In this document: piece by piece, positions 49,201-62,100 of the stretch
Position numbering within the stretch: the first letter of the stretch is position 1
Layout of the letters: each line of letters starts with the position of its first letter
Assembly: GCF_028769735.1 (NCBI RefSeq)
Contig: NC_088172.1
Span: 95,008,235 to 95,072,234, forward strand
DNA from: Zonotrichia leucophrys gambelii
Taxonomy: Eukaryota > Chordata > Aves > Passeriformes > Passerellidae
DNA: 64,000 nucleotides
Direction: 5' to 3'
Position numbers and translations under genes: made by a program
The notes under the pieces: model-generated
Told to the model about the DNA's origin: nothing
What the model saw: only the letters and a program-made list of their open reading frames with translations
The model's database searches: none

Positions 49201-52200
49201 CAAATTATGTTTTCAGAACAGTCCAGAAGGTATGATTTTTTTTTTACTTCTTCTTTTTTTTTTTTTTTTTTAATTTAGAGTGGTTTACAGTTAACAAAGT
49301 TGCTAGCAGATTAAAACTGTTGATATGACCTATAATTGAGTCCCTATGTTTCTCTTTTCCACCCTTTCCTTTTTAAGGTCTTGCAAGCTTTGATTTCAGG
49401 AACCTCTCACTTATTCATTTACAGCAACATGAAGTAGTATAAGTAACAGAATTATTGCTTATACTGATGCAATTGCATAATCCTCCATGGAGAATTATAT
49501 GTATGCTCTGAATGATATCTGTAACTCTGAAAATGTATTAGGGTGAAATGCTGATGGAACAGACAAGAATCCTCTTGTCTCAGTTCAAACAACAGGAAAG
49601 CATTCTGCTTTTCACTTGGAAAGGAAAAAACCAACCCAATGATTTTACAAGTTTAGAAATCACAGCAAACCCATTCAGGGATTACAGCCTTAAATTTATA
49701 TTTGAATATATAGCCACTCCACAAGTCTGGGGCTTACAAATTGTGCTAAGAAACTTTCAAATAAATGCATGTGGTATTTTATTATAATGAGACAACCTGG
49801 CTATAAATGGCTGTAGACTATTAAGGAGTTGGAGTGTAGGGAAAAATGTGGTCACAATCACATATTAAGTAACTGTTGTTTTTTTGTTCTGCAAAGCTCC
49901 TGTTACTGAATTCATCAGTGTTATTCCATTAGCAAAGCAGTGCTCTCTTCTGCTGCCACATGAAACACAAAGGATTGTGAATAAGCTCTGAAGGATCACA
50001 CAGGGAGCAACATAATGCTCCAGTTCTGTTTTCCATCACCACCACAGGATAGCAGACTGTGCATGCAAGAGACCTGATGGAGCCATGCCAGCCACTAAAG
50101 AGGGAGGAACAAGAAACTCTGCAGCACTTCTCAGCTGGGTATGGGTGGAAGAGATATTGGTGGACACTCCCACCCGATGCTTTTCAGTGCTTTGCACATT
50201 TGGGCAGAAAAGATTCAGGCTAGTGTCACTATTTCAAGCCTAGCAGGTCCAATCCATCCTTTAAGAACATCTGTATTCAAAAATTATGTTCCTGATTCAT
50301 TGCATTAGGCTATTTTCACCAAAGCTCTCTCAAGATATTTCTGAAAAATTAGGAGCTTTTATTTTTTAAGTAAGATGTGCTTATTTGCCATACAGCCCTT
50401 CTGCCTTTCTTGCATCTGCTCTCATTCTAATTCTTACACAGAGACAGTGACACCAGTGCTGATGAAAATGACACTGGCAAACATGCATACAGAATTAAGT
50501 TAGAATGTGCTAGAATTAGTACCAGCATCTTGGTTATTCCTCTCCAAAGGAAGGAGAGAATAAATTTCCCTCCCCTCACCCCAGCTTTTTTCTACTGTAA
50601 GTAAATGCAGAACATATATATATGTAATAAAAGCAGAAGTTAAAGTGAGGTTCACCTGCAATTCAATTAGTGATGCTGAAGGCTAAAATGATATAAAAAG
50701 CATGCACAAACAATAAACAATAGCTCTCTTAAAAGGGCATATACTATTTCTAATGGCATTTTTCAAAGCTGCCCTGTTAATTTTTGTGGTACTTGAAAAT
50801 CCTCAAATAAATACAAACTAGTAAAAAATATTATGCATTCCAAGGAAGTTTTGAATTAAGGAAACAGTGAGTTTGTATTGTAAGATATTTTACCAAATAT
50901 CATCTATGAACAATAAATATCAAACATACCAACAATAAATATCTTGGTGCTGAGGGACTTGTAATGCATATAGACAAAGAGGAAGACTGAGCAGTTAATA
51001 ATTTCTTGTATCTCTGTTTGTTTTAAAAGGTAATATGAAAGCATTTCTCTTAGGTTTCATTCCCTCCAAGTGAGACACACAAACACACACAAATTTTAAT
51101 GAGCCACTTCAGGGAGCTGATACTGAATAACTCTGAAGAACCTGACAGACAAAAAATACAAAGGCAAGTGCTTAAAAAGCCAAAACAATGGGTCAAGTCT
51201 AATCTGTACCTGTGTGAATCAGGGTTTCAAGATTGAGTGTGATTTGATTTAGAGCAACAATGGAAGCCCAATCACTGGTGTTGAAAGGAAGCTATCCAGG
51301 AGAATACTTTTATCTGCCTGTGGTGCAGATAACACGAGCTGGAGTGGCACAGTTTGACTCAGTCTGCAGTCACAGAGGTGAAATTCGAGCCATCCTTTTA
51401 TCAGCCCACCAGCCTGAAATAACCTTGGGAGGAATTCCTTGGGAAAAGATGATGGCTGCTGTAGCCACCTCCTTTCACACTTTCTCCACACAGGTGCAGG
51501 TGTTACTAAGTCCTGGCTGGACCGTGTAAATTCCCTCTAATCAGGTCAACTCTGAGTATCCTGACTACCTGTTGGAAAGACTGTCATGAAATGTGTCCGA
51601 GCAGGAGTACCCACCTTTGAAGCACCATTTCCCTCTGCAGCTTTTGGAATTTAGGACTATTCTCTGTTGTTGCAAATAGAACTGAACAAATAATTGACTT
51701 GCTGGCTCTTTTCCAAAGCCAAAATAAATAGTTGTTGAGGTTTCTTTAAACTCTTTCTTTCCCAGTGAAATGAAAACACTTAGTATTTTATGATTTTAGA
51801 TTTTGTTGTACTTTAAAAGTTTCAAAAAACTCTGTTTTTAATTAAGCTTTTTAAAAGCTGATTTAGAAAATGAATATTGCATTATTTTAGCTGATGTGAT
51901 TTAAACACATCTACACAAACCAGTGAATTCTTTCACCTGGGAGGATCTCTAACCCCTCTCTCCACCTGACAGGCTTTCCAGAGTTTGTAAGCACTAGGTG
52001 TAAATTCTGGAGTTCACATGGCCAGCTGGAGCTCCGCAGAGTAGGTAGGGACCTTTGGTGGTTCAGATTTATTTGTGAACATTTGTTCCTTTATTGTCTT
52101 TGATGATATAACCAGCCACACTAATTTTGGATATAATTGTAGGTAAGCATGGTGTTTGACCATCTGTTGCAGTGTCTACAAAAAGATTTGTACTTGTACA

Positions 52201-55200
52201 ATACATTTAAATTCTGATAAAGTTGAACAACTAAGAACATGCCTGGAAAGGAATTTTTTTGAGTTCAAAACTTTACTCATATAAACACAGGCACTGTTTT
52301 GAAAGTGATTTGTATGTAACATGCTGCACATTTTGTGATTATTGCACAATATGTGTGATATTCCAGTGTATGTGATATTGCTCTCCTCCTCTCTCCCTGC
52401 TTCATATGCTTACTAATTTTATGACCTTTTCTCCTTTGGTTTAGATATATCCTGATCATATTGTTGAATATGTCACAGTGCAAAACAATGGTGACCAAAA
52501 TTTCAGAATAAAGGACTGCATAACTAGGGTGTGTTGCAAAACTCTGAAACAAACAAACCCCAAACCCATCCTTACTGCTTTTGACTTTCCTTTGTAAGTA
52601 AATCCAGAAAATTACTAAGGGAGAGAAAAGAACAAGGTAAGGAGTCAATTGTATTGCTCTTTTGCATAGAAAAACAGTACTAATCAAAATACACTGGAGA
52701 TAAATCTTCTCACAATTAAGCACCAAAACTCTACAGGAAGCATAATTATCAAGAATCATATCACTAAACCCTTAGAAACTATGAGTATTTTTGTCTTTGA
52801 ATATCATAATTCCCCATTAACCATGATGAAGTTTCCTTTCATTCATGAAGGATAAGAGAAGTCAATTGTTTTAAAACCTTTTCTAAAAGTAGTTTTAAAA
52901 GCTACATCAAACTTGCATGAAATGTTGTTTCACAATACTTGAATTGATTCCATTCACACAGAGGTCCATGCTAGTCACCAATTACCTATTTTTATGATTT
53001 TTATAGATATATATTAGCTAGTTATTTGGTTTTGTTTGTGGGGTTTTGTTTGTTTGTTTCTTGGTTTTTTATAGGGATTCCTTAATTGCAGCATAAAAAG
53101 CTGAAAGAACAAATCCTTATACAGCCTGGTATGTGACGTGGTACTGTCCCTTTTCTGTTTTTCATCAGAAACACCTTTCAGTAGAAACTACTTTGGAAGA
53201 AGACAATAACAGAAAGTTTGAAACTTATAAAAATCTTATGAAAGCAGCAAATAAGACAGCAGATACAAGCAAAGAAACACAGCAAAAAAACCACGGGACA
53301 TCCCAGAGCACATCAGAGAGCCTCCAGGACCGGGGAAAGCTAGAGAATGAGAAGTGATTAATGCAGAGTGCACTGAAGGGATCTAAAACTGTGTCTGCTC
53401 AGATAGTTTAACCTGCTCTTGAAATCTAAAATATTCCTTGACATACCTTCAGTTTGCTCATCTCGTGTAATTAAGGCCTGGGTTCTGGAGCCTGAGCTTT
53501 TGCTTCCTGGGGACCGTGGGTAAATGCCTGAGACCAGAGGCTTAGCGCTCCCCACAGAGCTTTTTGTAAACAACAGTGATTTAAGCTCTGAGCAGAAGCA
53601 TCTACTAATCACAATGCATCAGCATGAAACTCTATTCCAGAAATCAAACTCACATTAAAAAAATTCAAAATAAAACACAACCCCACCCCTCACCAAATGC
53701 CAGACACTCATTTCCTTAGCAACTCTGATCCACCTGTAACTACTTTTTAAGGCTAAATGCACTTCTATATAATAACAATTTCTTAATCCTCTATGTTGAT
53801 GGTGTTTTCTCCTTATCTACCTCTTCAGACTTAAAAACATGAAGTCTTTTTGTTTCCTCTTAAAAAAATGGTGTTACTCTGGTTACTCTCAATAAAATGC
53901 AAACCATTTCCCTGAACCTGGCACATAAATTTTCAAAGATTAGAGGAACTGGGAGCTACTCTCACTGTCCTCTCAGTCTTGGGGACATTCTTCTCTCTGA
54001 CAGGACCCAGCAAATGACAGTCAAAAATGCCATATAAAAACAAAGCATGCTGCAAGGCTCAAGAACAATAGTGCATTTTTATAGGTATAGTATAGTTATA
54101 AAATAATCATCAGACTCCTTGCTTGAAGGGGTTAGAAAGCTGATGGTGTGTAATTATAAAGGAGATATTCTACTCAGCAGCATTTAATTGCCTGGTCTTA
54201 ATGCTGCCTGGTGCACATGGTACAACACTTCTGATCCAGGGAGCTGTCTGCTCTGCAGAAGCCTAAAAGTAAAGCAAAACTGCAATGGCAAGGTGCAAAT
54301 ATAGCAAGTTTATAAATAGAAATCAAGTTTGGGAGGTATATGGCATATAGAAAGGCAAGCCACTGAAAGGTGAGGTTTGGGAACTTCGCACCTCTATGAA
54401 CTTCTCAATAATACAAAAAAAAAATAAAAATAGAAGATAAATTATTTGGGAACTGGATAATTAAGATTAGAAGATAATCTAAAGGATGATTTTGTTTGCA
54501 TGACATCACAACATGTTAAAAGGTCCAGAACCACTCATTCCAAACACCATCCAAAATGCATTTCAGAGCTAAGTTGTCACAACTAATGACACCATATTTT
54601 CTGTGTGGTTGCCAGTGCTTATTTAAGTTGCCTCTGATCTGAATGTTCCCAAGAAATAACCCTAGTTGCCCTTGGAACTTAGATAGTTTAGCAATGAGAG
54701 CTTGAAGAAATGGGAAAGGTAAGTCAGCTAAGTTAAAAAACAAGACATAAATGTTTTCTTATAGTGTTTGTCACTCAGCAGGAGCTTAGAAATTGATGGT
54801 TAGTTGGATTATAAGTCACTGAATCTTGATTTTGACTGTAAAGCTTCCAAAAGGATCTTTATAGGAATCCAGGAGAGCCTGGAACTCAGAAAGAAGTAAC
54901 AATAATTGGCAGTAATTTGGAAAATGGCACATTTTCTCTACTGTTTGATTTATCTCATTGTACTAATCACTACCCTTCTGTGCAACTGCCAAAGAAATGG
55001 CTTCATTTGGAAATAGATTTGTTATAATTAAAAAAAAAAAAATCACTGAGCAATTGACTTGTTCTTTTTACATGTAAACATCTCTGCAGATTAATTTCTG
55101 TTTCTACTTAATGAAGCAGGTTATTAAACTTGCTTATCAATTTTTAAAATACTTGTCATCTTTGATAATCTTAGAGGTGTTTCTCTTTCAAGCTATAATC

Positions 55201-55392
55201 TGTATGTCATTGATAAACCAATTACAGATTTCAGAAGGCAAATGATCATGAAAAATGGATAATGAGTGGTAATAATTAAAAAAAAAATCATACTTTTTAT
55301 ATAGCACTAGAAATCAGGGAAAAATCTGTATCTATTTCCAAATAAAAATGCTAATCATACATGTAACTTTATAGCCATAATCTTTCTACATA
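46201..55392. other. NRXN1 alpha intron, no gene seen
   Basis: AT-rich unique sequence with a TA/TG simple stretch near 46680-46715. The longest open frames (147 codons at 48943-48500 and 160 codons at 52759-52277, both minus strand) look like chance: AT-driven composition, no domain and no repeat similarity. Confidence 0.65.
49239..49272. repeat. Poly-T / TTC low-complexity tract
   Basis: Two T-runs (about 12 and 19 bases) separated by ACTTCTTC. Simple sequence only. Confidence 0.9.
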
Positions 55393-55489
55393 GGTTTAGA
55401 TTAGATGCTAGAAAAAAATCTTTTACTGTCAGGGTGGTGAGGCACTGGCACAGGTCCCTTCCAACCCAAATCATTCCATGATTCTATGA
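55393..55489 (+). mobile_element. Internally deleted CR1 LINE tail
   Basis: GGTTTAGATTAGATGCTAG...GGGTGGTGAGGCACTGGCACAG is the usual start of the CR1 3' domain, but it joins directly to GTCCCTTCCAACCCAAATCATTCCATGATTCTATGA, the very end. Roughly 150 bases normally between these blocks are missing. Confidence 0.9.
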
Positions 55490-56072
55490 CAAAAGAACAG
55501 CCAGAGTGGCACCGAGGCACTGAAGATTGTAAAAATAAAACACGAACCAAATTAGCTCACCAAAGAAGTTTTTCATGGACAATGAGTGCAATAAGGATTT
55601 GTAATCAGCCTAAGTAGTATTTGCTGGCAGAAGGTTTATCTTCTATGCAGGTGAAAACCATCTATGCAAAAGGATCAAAAAGAACTTTTGTTTAAAGCTG
55701 GATGAGGGAAAAAGAATGCTAACTGTGATTGTTGGCAAGGGTTTCCTACAAAAAGCTAATCAGTGAAAAGTGGCTGTGTTTAGGCAGGGTTGATCACAGC
55801 ATTTAAGGAGAGTGCAGAAGAGATTCAGCTAGAGAAAAGAAAGCATGAATCAAACAAGTAAGGATGGCATTAAGGACTAGAACAGCTAATTCATTACCTT
55901 CTGACCTACATGCACATGCTTTGTTTAATTTCCCATCTCTGCCTTAATTTTTTCCTTTCCTAGTGCTTTTAACATTCAACTATCTGACCAGTCATGTTCC
56001 AGATGTGTTGTAGATACTTGGGGTTTTCTTTTTACTGTAAACAGAATGCTCTGGAACCGGCATTGTTTTAAA

Positions 56073-56129
<57 letters not shown>

Positions 56130-59100
56130 CTAGATATTTATCTATATCTAATCTATATATCTCTATCTATTGGATGTGTTTGCACCAATTGATATCTAGG
56201 ATTTGGAACTTAATTGGCACACAGGTCCTAGGAAAGGTACACTGGTTTCCACTTACAGTGAAGTAAAACCTCTTGGTTTGCTAGTAAGAAACCCTAGGCT
56301 GGAAGTGCATTGTTTTTTTTCTAGAATAAGTGTTTGGTAGAGAAACAACTAAAGACAACTGACTTTGGTAGGTTTGGTCTGATGTACAATGACTGTGAAA
56401 ACTGGTCTTGATCAGGCTTCTACTATATTTTTCTTTCTACAACAGGATCTAGGCTACTGCTATCATTTTCAAACTCAATCCAGGGACTTCTCTGAACCCT
56501 TCCAAGATGCTTAGGGTACGAATAAATTTAAGGTACTGCTAATTCTGAATATTTACAATGCAAACATAATGTTTTCTCCACTGAGGTAAACGGCAATCTT
56601 GAACAAGGTCAAAAACACATTTAAAAGCAATGGCTGCTTAAATCATTTAATGTGGTATAACTTTGCCACAGCTTAAGACCTTTTAAACCCTGATATCATC
56701 ACATCTTACTTAAGCATTAAGAGTAGATTTCAATCTAGCATATTACATGAAAAACACATCTTCACTGCCACAAAACAAAAAGGTGCTATTTGCAGATAAA
56801 TAGCAAATAAGGGGCTGTAGTTTCCTTGTGAAAATTGGCTAAGAAAAAGATAAATTTGTCTCTTTTCTTGTCTTATAAAACTTTTCAATAAGGTATCTTC
56901 AGCCAGAAGTCTCCATGTTAAAGACATACTGATTTCTAATAATGAAGGCACAACGTAAGGCTGCATTTGCAGAAAGACTACCCTGCATCTGATAAAACAT
57001 ATAGCAGCATATGGCAAACTGACATATGGTAAAGGATGACTGTGTACATGAAAGCTGCAGTTTTCACTCACATTATCTGCCCATGGTAGAAAGGAAAAAA
57101 AAAACCTCCTCCTTCTCCTTTGCATCTTAGATATTTCTAGAAAATCTCCTTCCAGCAACTCTAACATTCTTTTTACTTTAATCTGTTGGGTTTTTTCTCA
57201 ATTGTAAATAAAGATAAAAGTTTGCTTAAAAAAAAAAAGGCATCTTGGCAGATTAAGCCATTTGGGATTGAGCTAAGGTGTCCAATATCAGATATGGAAT
57301 ATGGAATCTGGGCTTTACTGAAGCATATGACAATGAGAATGGGTGGAAAAATGGGAAAATACAAGGGGAGAGAAAACCATGACCAGACACTCCTAAGCAA
57401 GAGCATTGAAACTGGCAGACTTGGTTGGATATAACTGGAGACAAGAATTTGGCTCAAAGTATCTTTGATATTTATTTTAAAATAAAGAACATCTGTGAAG
57501 ACTGAGAGAAGGAAAACATTTTCGACATTTTATATTTAAACATTTTGAGTAATAAAGTCCCACTCTAAGAACACAAGAAATGTCAAATGTGCCCTATAAA
57601 TACACATATCTCAAAAGCAAGAACTGATGCAACTATAGCTATTATTTCCCTATTTTCTGTTCAATGTACATTATCTGTATCACTGTAAAACAGCAGAGAA
57701 GTGAAATTTCCAATTTCCTCAAAAAGGCAGTTGAAATGTTTGAGACGCATTTACTCTTAAAAGCTTCAGACTACAATCTAATATCAAAATTCCACCATAT
57801 ACAATTATTTTTGTATGGGATTACGTGTTTTATTTCCTCATTATGCATGCTATTCATAACCAGCATTTTATCTCTTCACTGTGGACTACAAAGGAAAATA
57901 AACTGTCTAAATTAATGGCAATAATTGGCAACCATCCCACATGGACTATGCTATGCAAAGGACTGCATAAAACCAACTCTCATACTTTCTATTTTTCTAG
58001 GCATAGCTGCAGTTAATATCCAGTCAACCACTGTTATTGTACACAGAGTGTTTCTAATATTCTTCAGATCCAGGGGTTTATATTTTGCTGCATCTAAATG
58101 GGACTCTAGCATTGGCTAAGGTTTACCTCATTACCTCCAATTGACATAAAACTGTTCATGAATCTCACATTACTTGGGTTCTCCTTTTAAATGCAGCCTT
58201 TATCACTTCTTTAGACAGCATGAGATATTTTAATTTCTGCCTACACTAAAGCTCACTGGCCATTGTGCTTGGGATATGATTATCCCAGCACAGAGCAAGA
58301 ATGACACTCTCACTGCTCTCCACCATCACTGCACTTCAGTAATGACAGCGAGCTGCACGCTGTGTACAGGTTTTAGCATGAAGCCACTCAGCTGTTCCAT
58401 CTTTCAGTGGGAGCAGAAAATAATTATTGTGCTCTCTCATCTTGTCAGCGCACACATTTTATTTGGAGGATGGTTTTGTTAACAAGAGAGGAAATGCTGT
58501 CCAGTGTCTATTCACTCAGATGCACCTGGAAGTGATTAGGTGAAAGATCTCGTTCAGATCCCTGCTGTAGCTGATCTGCTCTGAGGTTCTCAACCACATT
58601 TTTCTACACTCCAAACCAGTGCCCTATATTACAATCTGTGGAGTGTTTTGTAGTGGAACTGCTGAAGCTGTTTCACTACATGCCAGTCATTCAATATTCT
58701 TAAGAGAAGGGACAAAGGACTTGAATTTGGATGTCCTGTATGAATGAATGCCTTAATTACCAAACTATAGTAATTCCTCTTTTATTTCTCCTTGTGGGTA
58801 TGGAATTACTTGGACAATGTGTGCAATTTCAGCAGGGAGTTTTACCAAGACTATCCACTTCTGGCATCATTAAGTCCTGCTTCAAACAATTCTGGGTCTA
58901 ATGGATTCAACCCTGTGAGGTATATCTCCTTTCTCACACAAAATTCTAACTTCCTTTCTAAATTTTCATCAGGTCCTGCACTTGAGAGAAGTAAGGAATG
59001 CTCAGCTTGGGAATTTGGCCAGGGTATAAGCTACACATCTTAAAAGCTCTGCAGTGAAGAAAGAGTTACACAGCAATCACTGTTTGAACAGAAACAAGCT

Positions 59101-62100
59101 CACTGCAAAAGCCAACAGATACTTGTCACATATGGCTGGGGGAAAGAATAACCTAAAGGAACAGATGGAAATCCTACCTGAAGAGCATATCAAAACACAG
59201 GCAAGCCAAGAGAGTCAAGCACAGTCTTTTGTCCTGAACTTGTGAAGGCTCACACAACTTAAGAGTGCAGGAAGTAAGAATAATCTCCAAGTTCTGAGTC
59301 TGTGGATGCCTCTGCAAGATCCAGGTGTATGGCTGTGTTTTTACGGAGAAATAATACCTTTAACCTAAAGATCAGGTACTCCATGAACTGTTAAGCTATA
59401 GGCTCACAAGGACCCCCCTTCCCTGATTTTCCATCTTAACAACAGCATCAGTTAAACATTTGAAATCTAGAAATTCTAGCAGTCAAATTTTATTTCTTGC
59501 ATATATGTTATGAAAGTACATTCAAAAGTATTCTTTATTTTACCCAGGAATCCTAGAAAGCTTCAAAATCTAGAGGCTTATGAGTGTCTTGAGGAAGTCA
59601 CATCTGTCCAAGGTGAGGAGCACGATGGATGCTCATCATGGTTTGATGTGGAAACTGCTTTCTAAGCAAAAAACACAGGACAGAAACAGCACCCTTTTCT
59701 TCTGGTACAATTTGGAAAATTAATACACTAGATTTGCTGTAGTTAAGACTTCTTTAACTCCTTTCATCTGTTCTCTTTCATGACAATGGAATTAGGCCTA
59801 CACAATAGAATAAAGAAACGAAGCTCTCCCAGGAGGAAGCTACTGAATGACAGCAGTTAATTGAGCTAAACTCTTTTCTTTCCACTCACTTTTCCAATTT
59901 CCCAGCTGTTAAGCCTTTTTTTTTTCCAAAGGAAAAATTACTTTTCACCCTATGGGTTTTACTTTTATGATGTTAAAAAAAAATGTTAGATGCATACAAG
60001 TTTTTACTTTGTTTAAATGGAGAAGTTTCGTATGGGAAGCAGTAAAGCAGAAAAAACACAAGAGATCCAACCTGAACCTTGGCCTTATCAGCACTATGTC
60101 TAATACTGCACACAACATAAATTCCTGTGCATTTATGGATGATTGTCCACACTCAGGAATAAGGCTGGACCTTGTCTTGAGCTTTGCAAATTTCTCTCCC
60201 CATGTTTTCAACCAATTTCTTGAAGTCTATCGAGATGGGCAACACACCATTGAACAATGGAGGATCTAGAGCAGCAAGGCTGAGATGCCAAAGCCACAGG
60301 GAAGGTATCAGAGAGCAGCAGTCTCCACAGGAGCTGCAGCATCAGAAAGCCTCAAAGCAGAGTCAGATGTTAGCTCTTCAGAAAAAGCTTGCATAGCTCG
60401 CCTTTTCTTCCTCCCCCACTATTTAAAAAAGAAAATACCAAAGGGAAAAGCAGACATATGGAACAGTCCCTCATATTATGTGATGCTTTAGTTACCTACT
60501 GTGCCCTGCTTTTGCTATAATTTAATGTAATAATGATGAAATGAAATCAATAATCTCACATGAGACCAGAAATTATTGGTGTTTTGTAGTGTATTCAATC
60601 AGCATTTACATCACTGTTATATCCAATTTCTATATTGGCACCAAGTAATAAATGTTTATATATGTGTGTACATATAAGAGTCAATGCATCTAACATTTTG
60701 TCTTTTATATTGTAGAAACTAAATGCTATAAGCCTTTTTTTTTTTTAATGAAGAGTGTGTTTTGCCAAATCTCAGGGGAAAAAAAAACCCGAAACATCAC
60801 TCAACACTAAATCTTTGCAAAGAAGTTTTAAATTTTAAAGATTTAAAGAAGTTTTAAATCTGTCTACAAAGTATTAAACCAAAATAGTGGCACGAAAAGC
60901 TAGAAGTCTGGTGGCCTTCAATGTCCCTTTTTGGTTAATTAAAGCTTTAAATGCAGTCAGAGTCAGCAACATACCACTGCTAGAAAGGTAGGGACATGAG
61001 ATGACAAAAATATACTCTCTATTATCCAGAGTTAAGGAAGGAAAGTGCTAGCAGTAGTGCATAAGTTTAATATTTTTAAATTCCTGTGCAAATTTGAGTT
61101 AATAATTTTTGGAATCCCGGATATAATAAAATAGAGTCAGACAGGTGCTCAGACTTGCAAAGTTCAAGGAAACATTCTGATAAATCTTGCAGATACTGAA
61201 ATTAAAATACTTATATTAATCAAGACAGAACAGTGTAGCAGGATTTAGACCCAGTTTCTAGTCTCTCTCATGTTCTCATTAGTGACTCATATTTAACAGC
61301 TACTGTGTTAAATTCACCCTTACCATTGTGGGAAAAACTGGGCATTAATTTACACTCAGACAAAAATCCCACTGAAATGATATATTCCAGGTAATCCAGG
61401 TTTGTGCTGGGCAGCTAATCTGCTGTTTTCCTCCTACAATCCATGGAACACCACCACCAATCTCTACAAACCTACCCTTGCTGACAAAGTCAACTCCATA
61501 TTATATTAATTTCCACTTAGTATCAAAAATAACAGGGAACACAGTTTCAGGTCTAAAGATTCAGGGAATGATAGGCTGCTCACTGACGTCTGAAAGAACA
61601 ACTAAAATAAAACTTGTAAATATTGAAAATGTTCCTGTTAGAGATGTAAATACATAAATGCTTACCCAAAACTAGCTTTGACTTTAGTACACAATCTTCT
61701 CCACACAAAATTTAGGAAAGAATCATAAGTAAATTCGATTTTTATTGCCTATTTTGTTTCCACTGCCTTTATCAAAATGCAGGGAGAGAGTAAGTTTCTG
61801 CCCAAAATAAATGCATAAAAATACTGATCTCTGACTGCATTGAGTCATGCTACATTCAAAGTATTGAGGCAACCCTTTTGCAGGGTTCCCATCACAGTTT
61901 TCCTCCTAGGAACAGGCTCCATCCATTTCCAGTGCTGAAAAAGCCCTCAACAAATAGCTTTGGTTGATTATCATAATATCATCTGCCTGTGCTATTATGT
62001 TGTATCAGCAGACACATTATAAACTTCTATTTTTGGTGCTAAATTTCCAAACTGTGAAAAAAAGCTCTGAACAGAAAGTTGATATTCAATAATGAGTAAT

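Noticed and set aside
51249..51529. Overlapping 80-90 codon frames on both strands with balanced composition
   Set aside because: They look protein-like at first glance, but no domain is recognisable and the two strands are equally open, so there is no coding signal.
52277..52759. 160-codon minus-strand open frame
   Set aside because: It is AT-rich, with no recognisable domain, no exon-like splice sites and no repeat similarity. In 64 kb of intron an open frame of this length can arise by chance.
56730..57167. 145-codon minus-strand open frame
   Set aside because: Phe-rich translation of AT-rich DNA with no motif and no plausible splice context.
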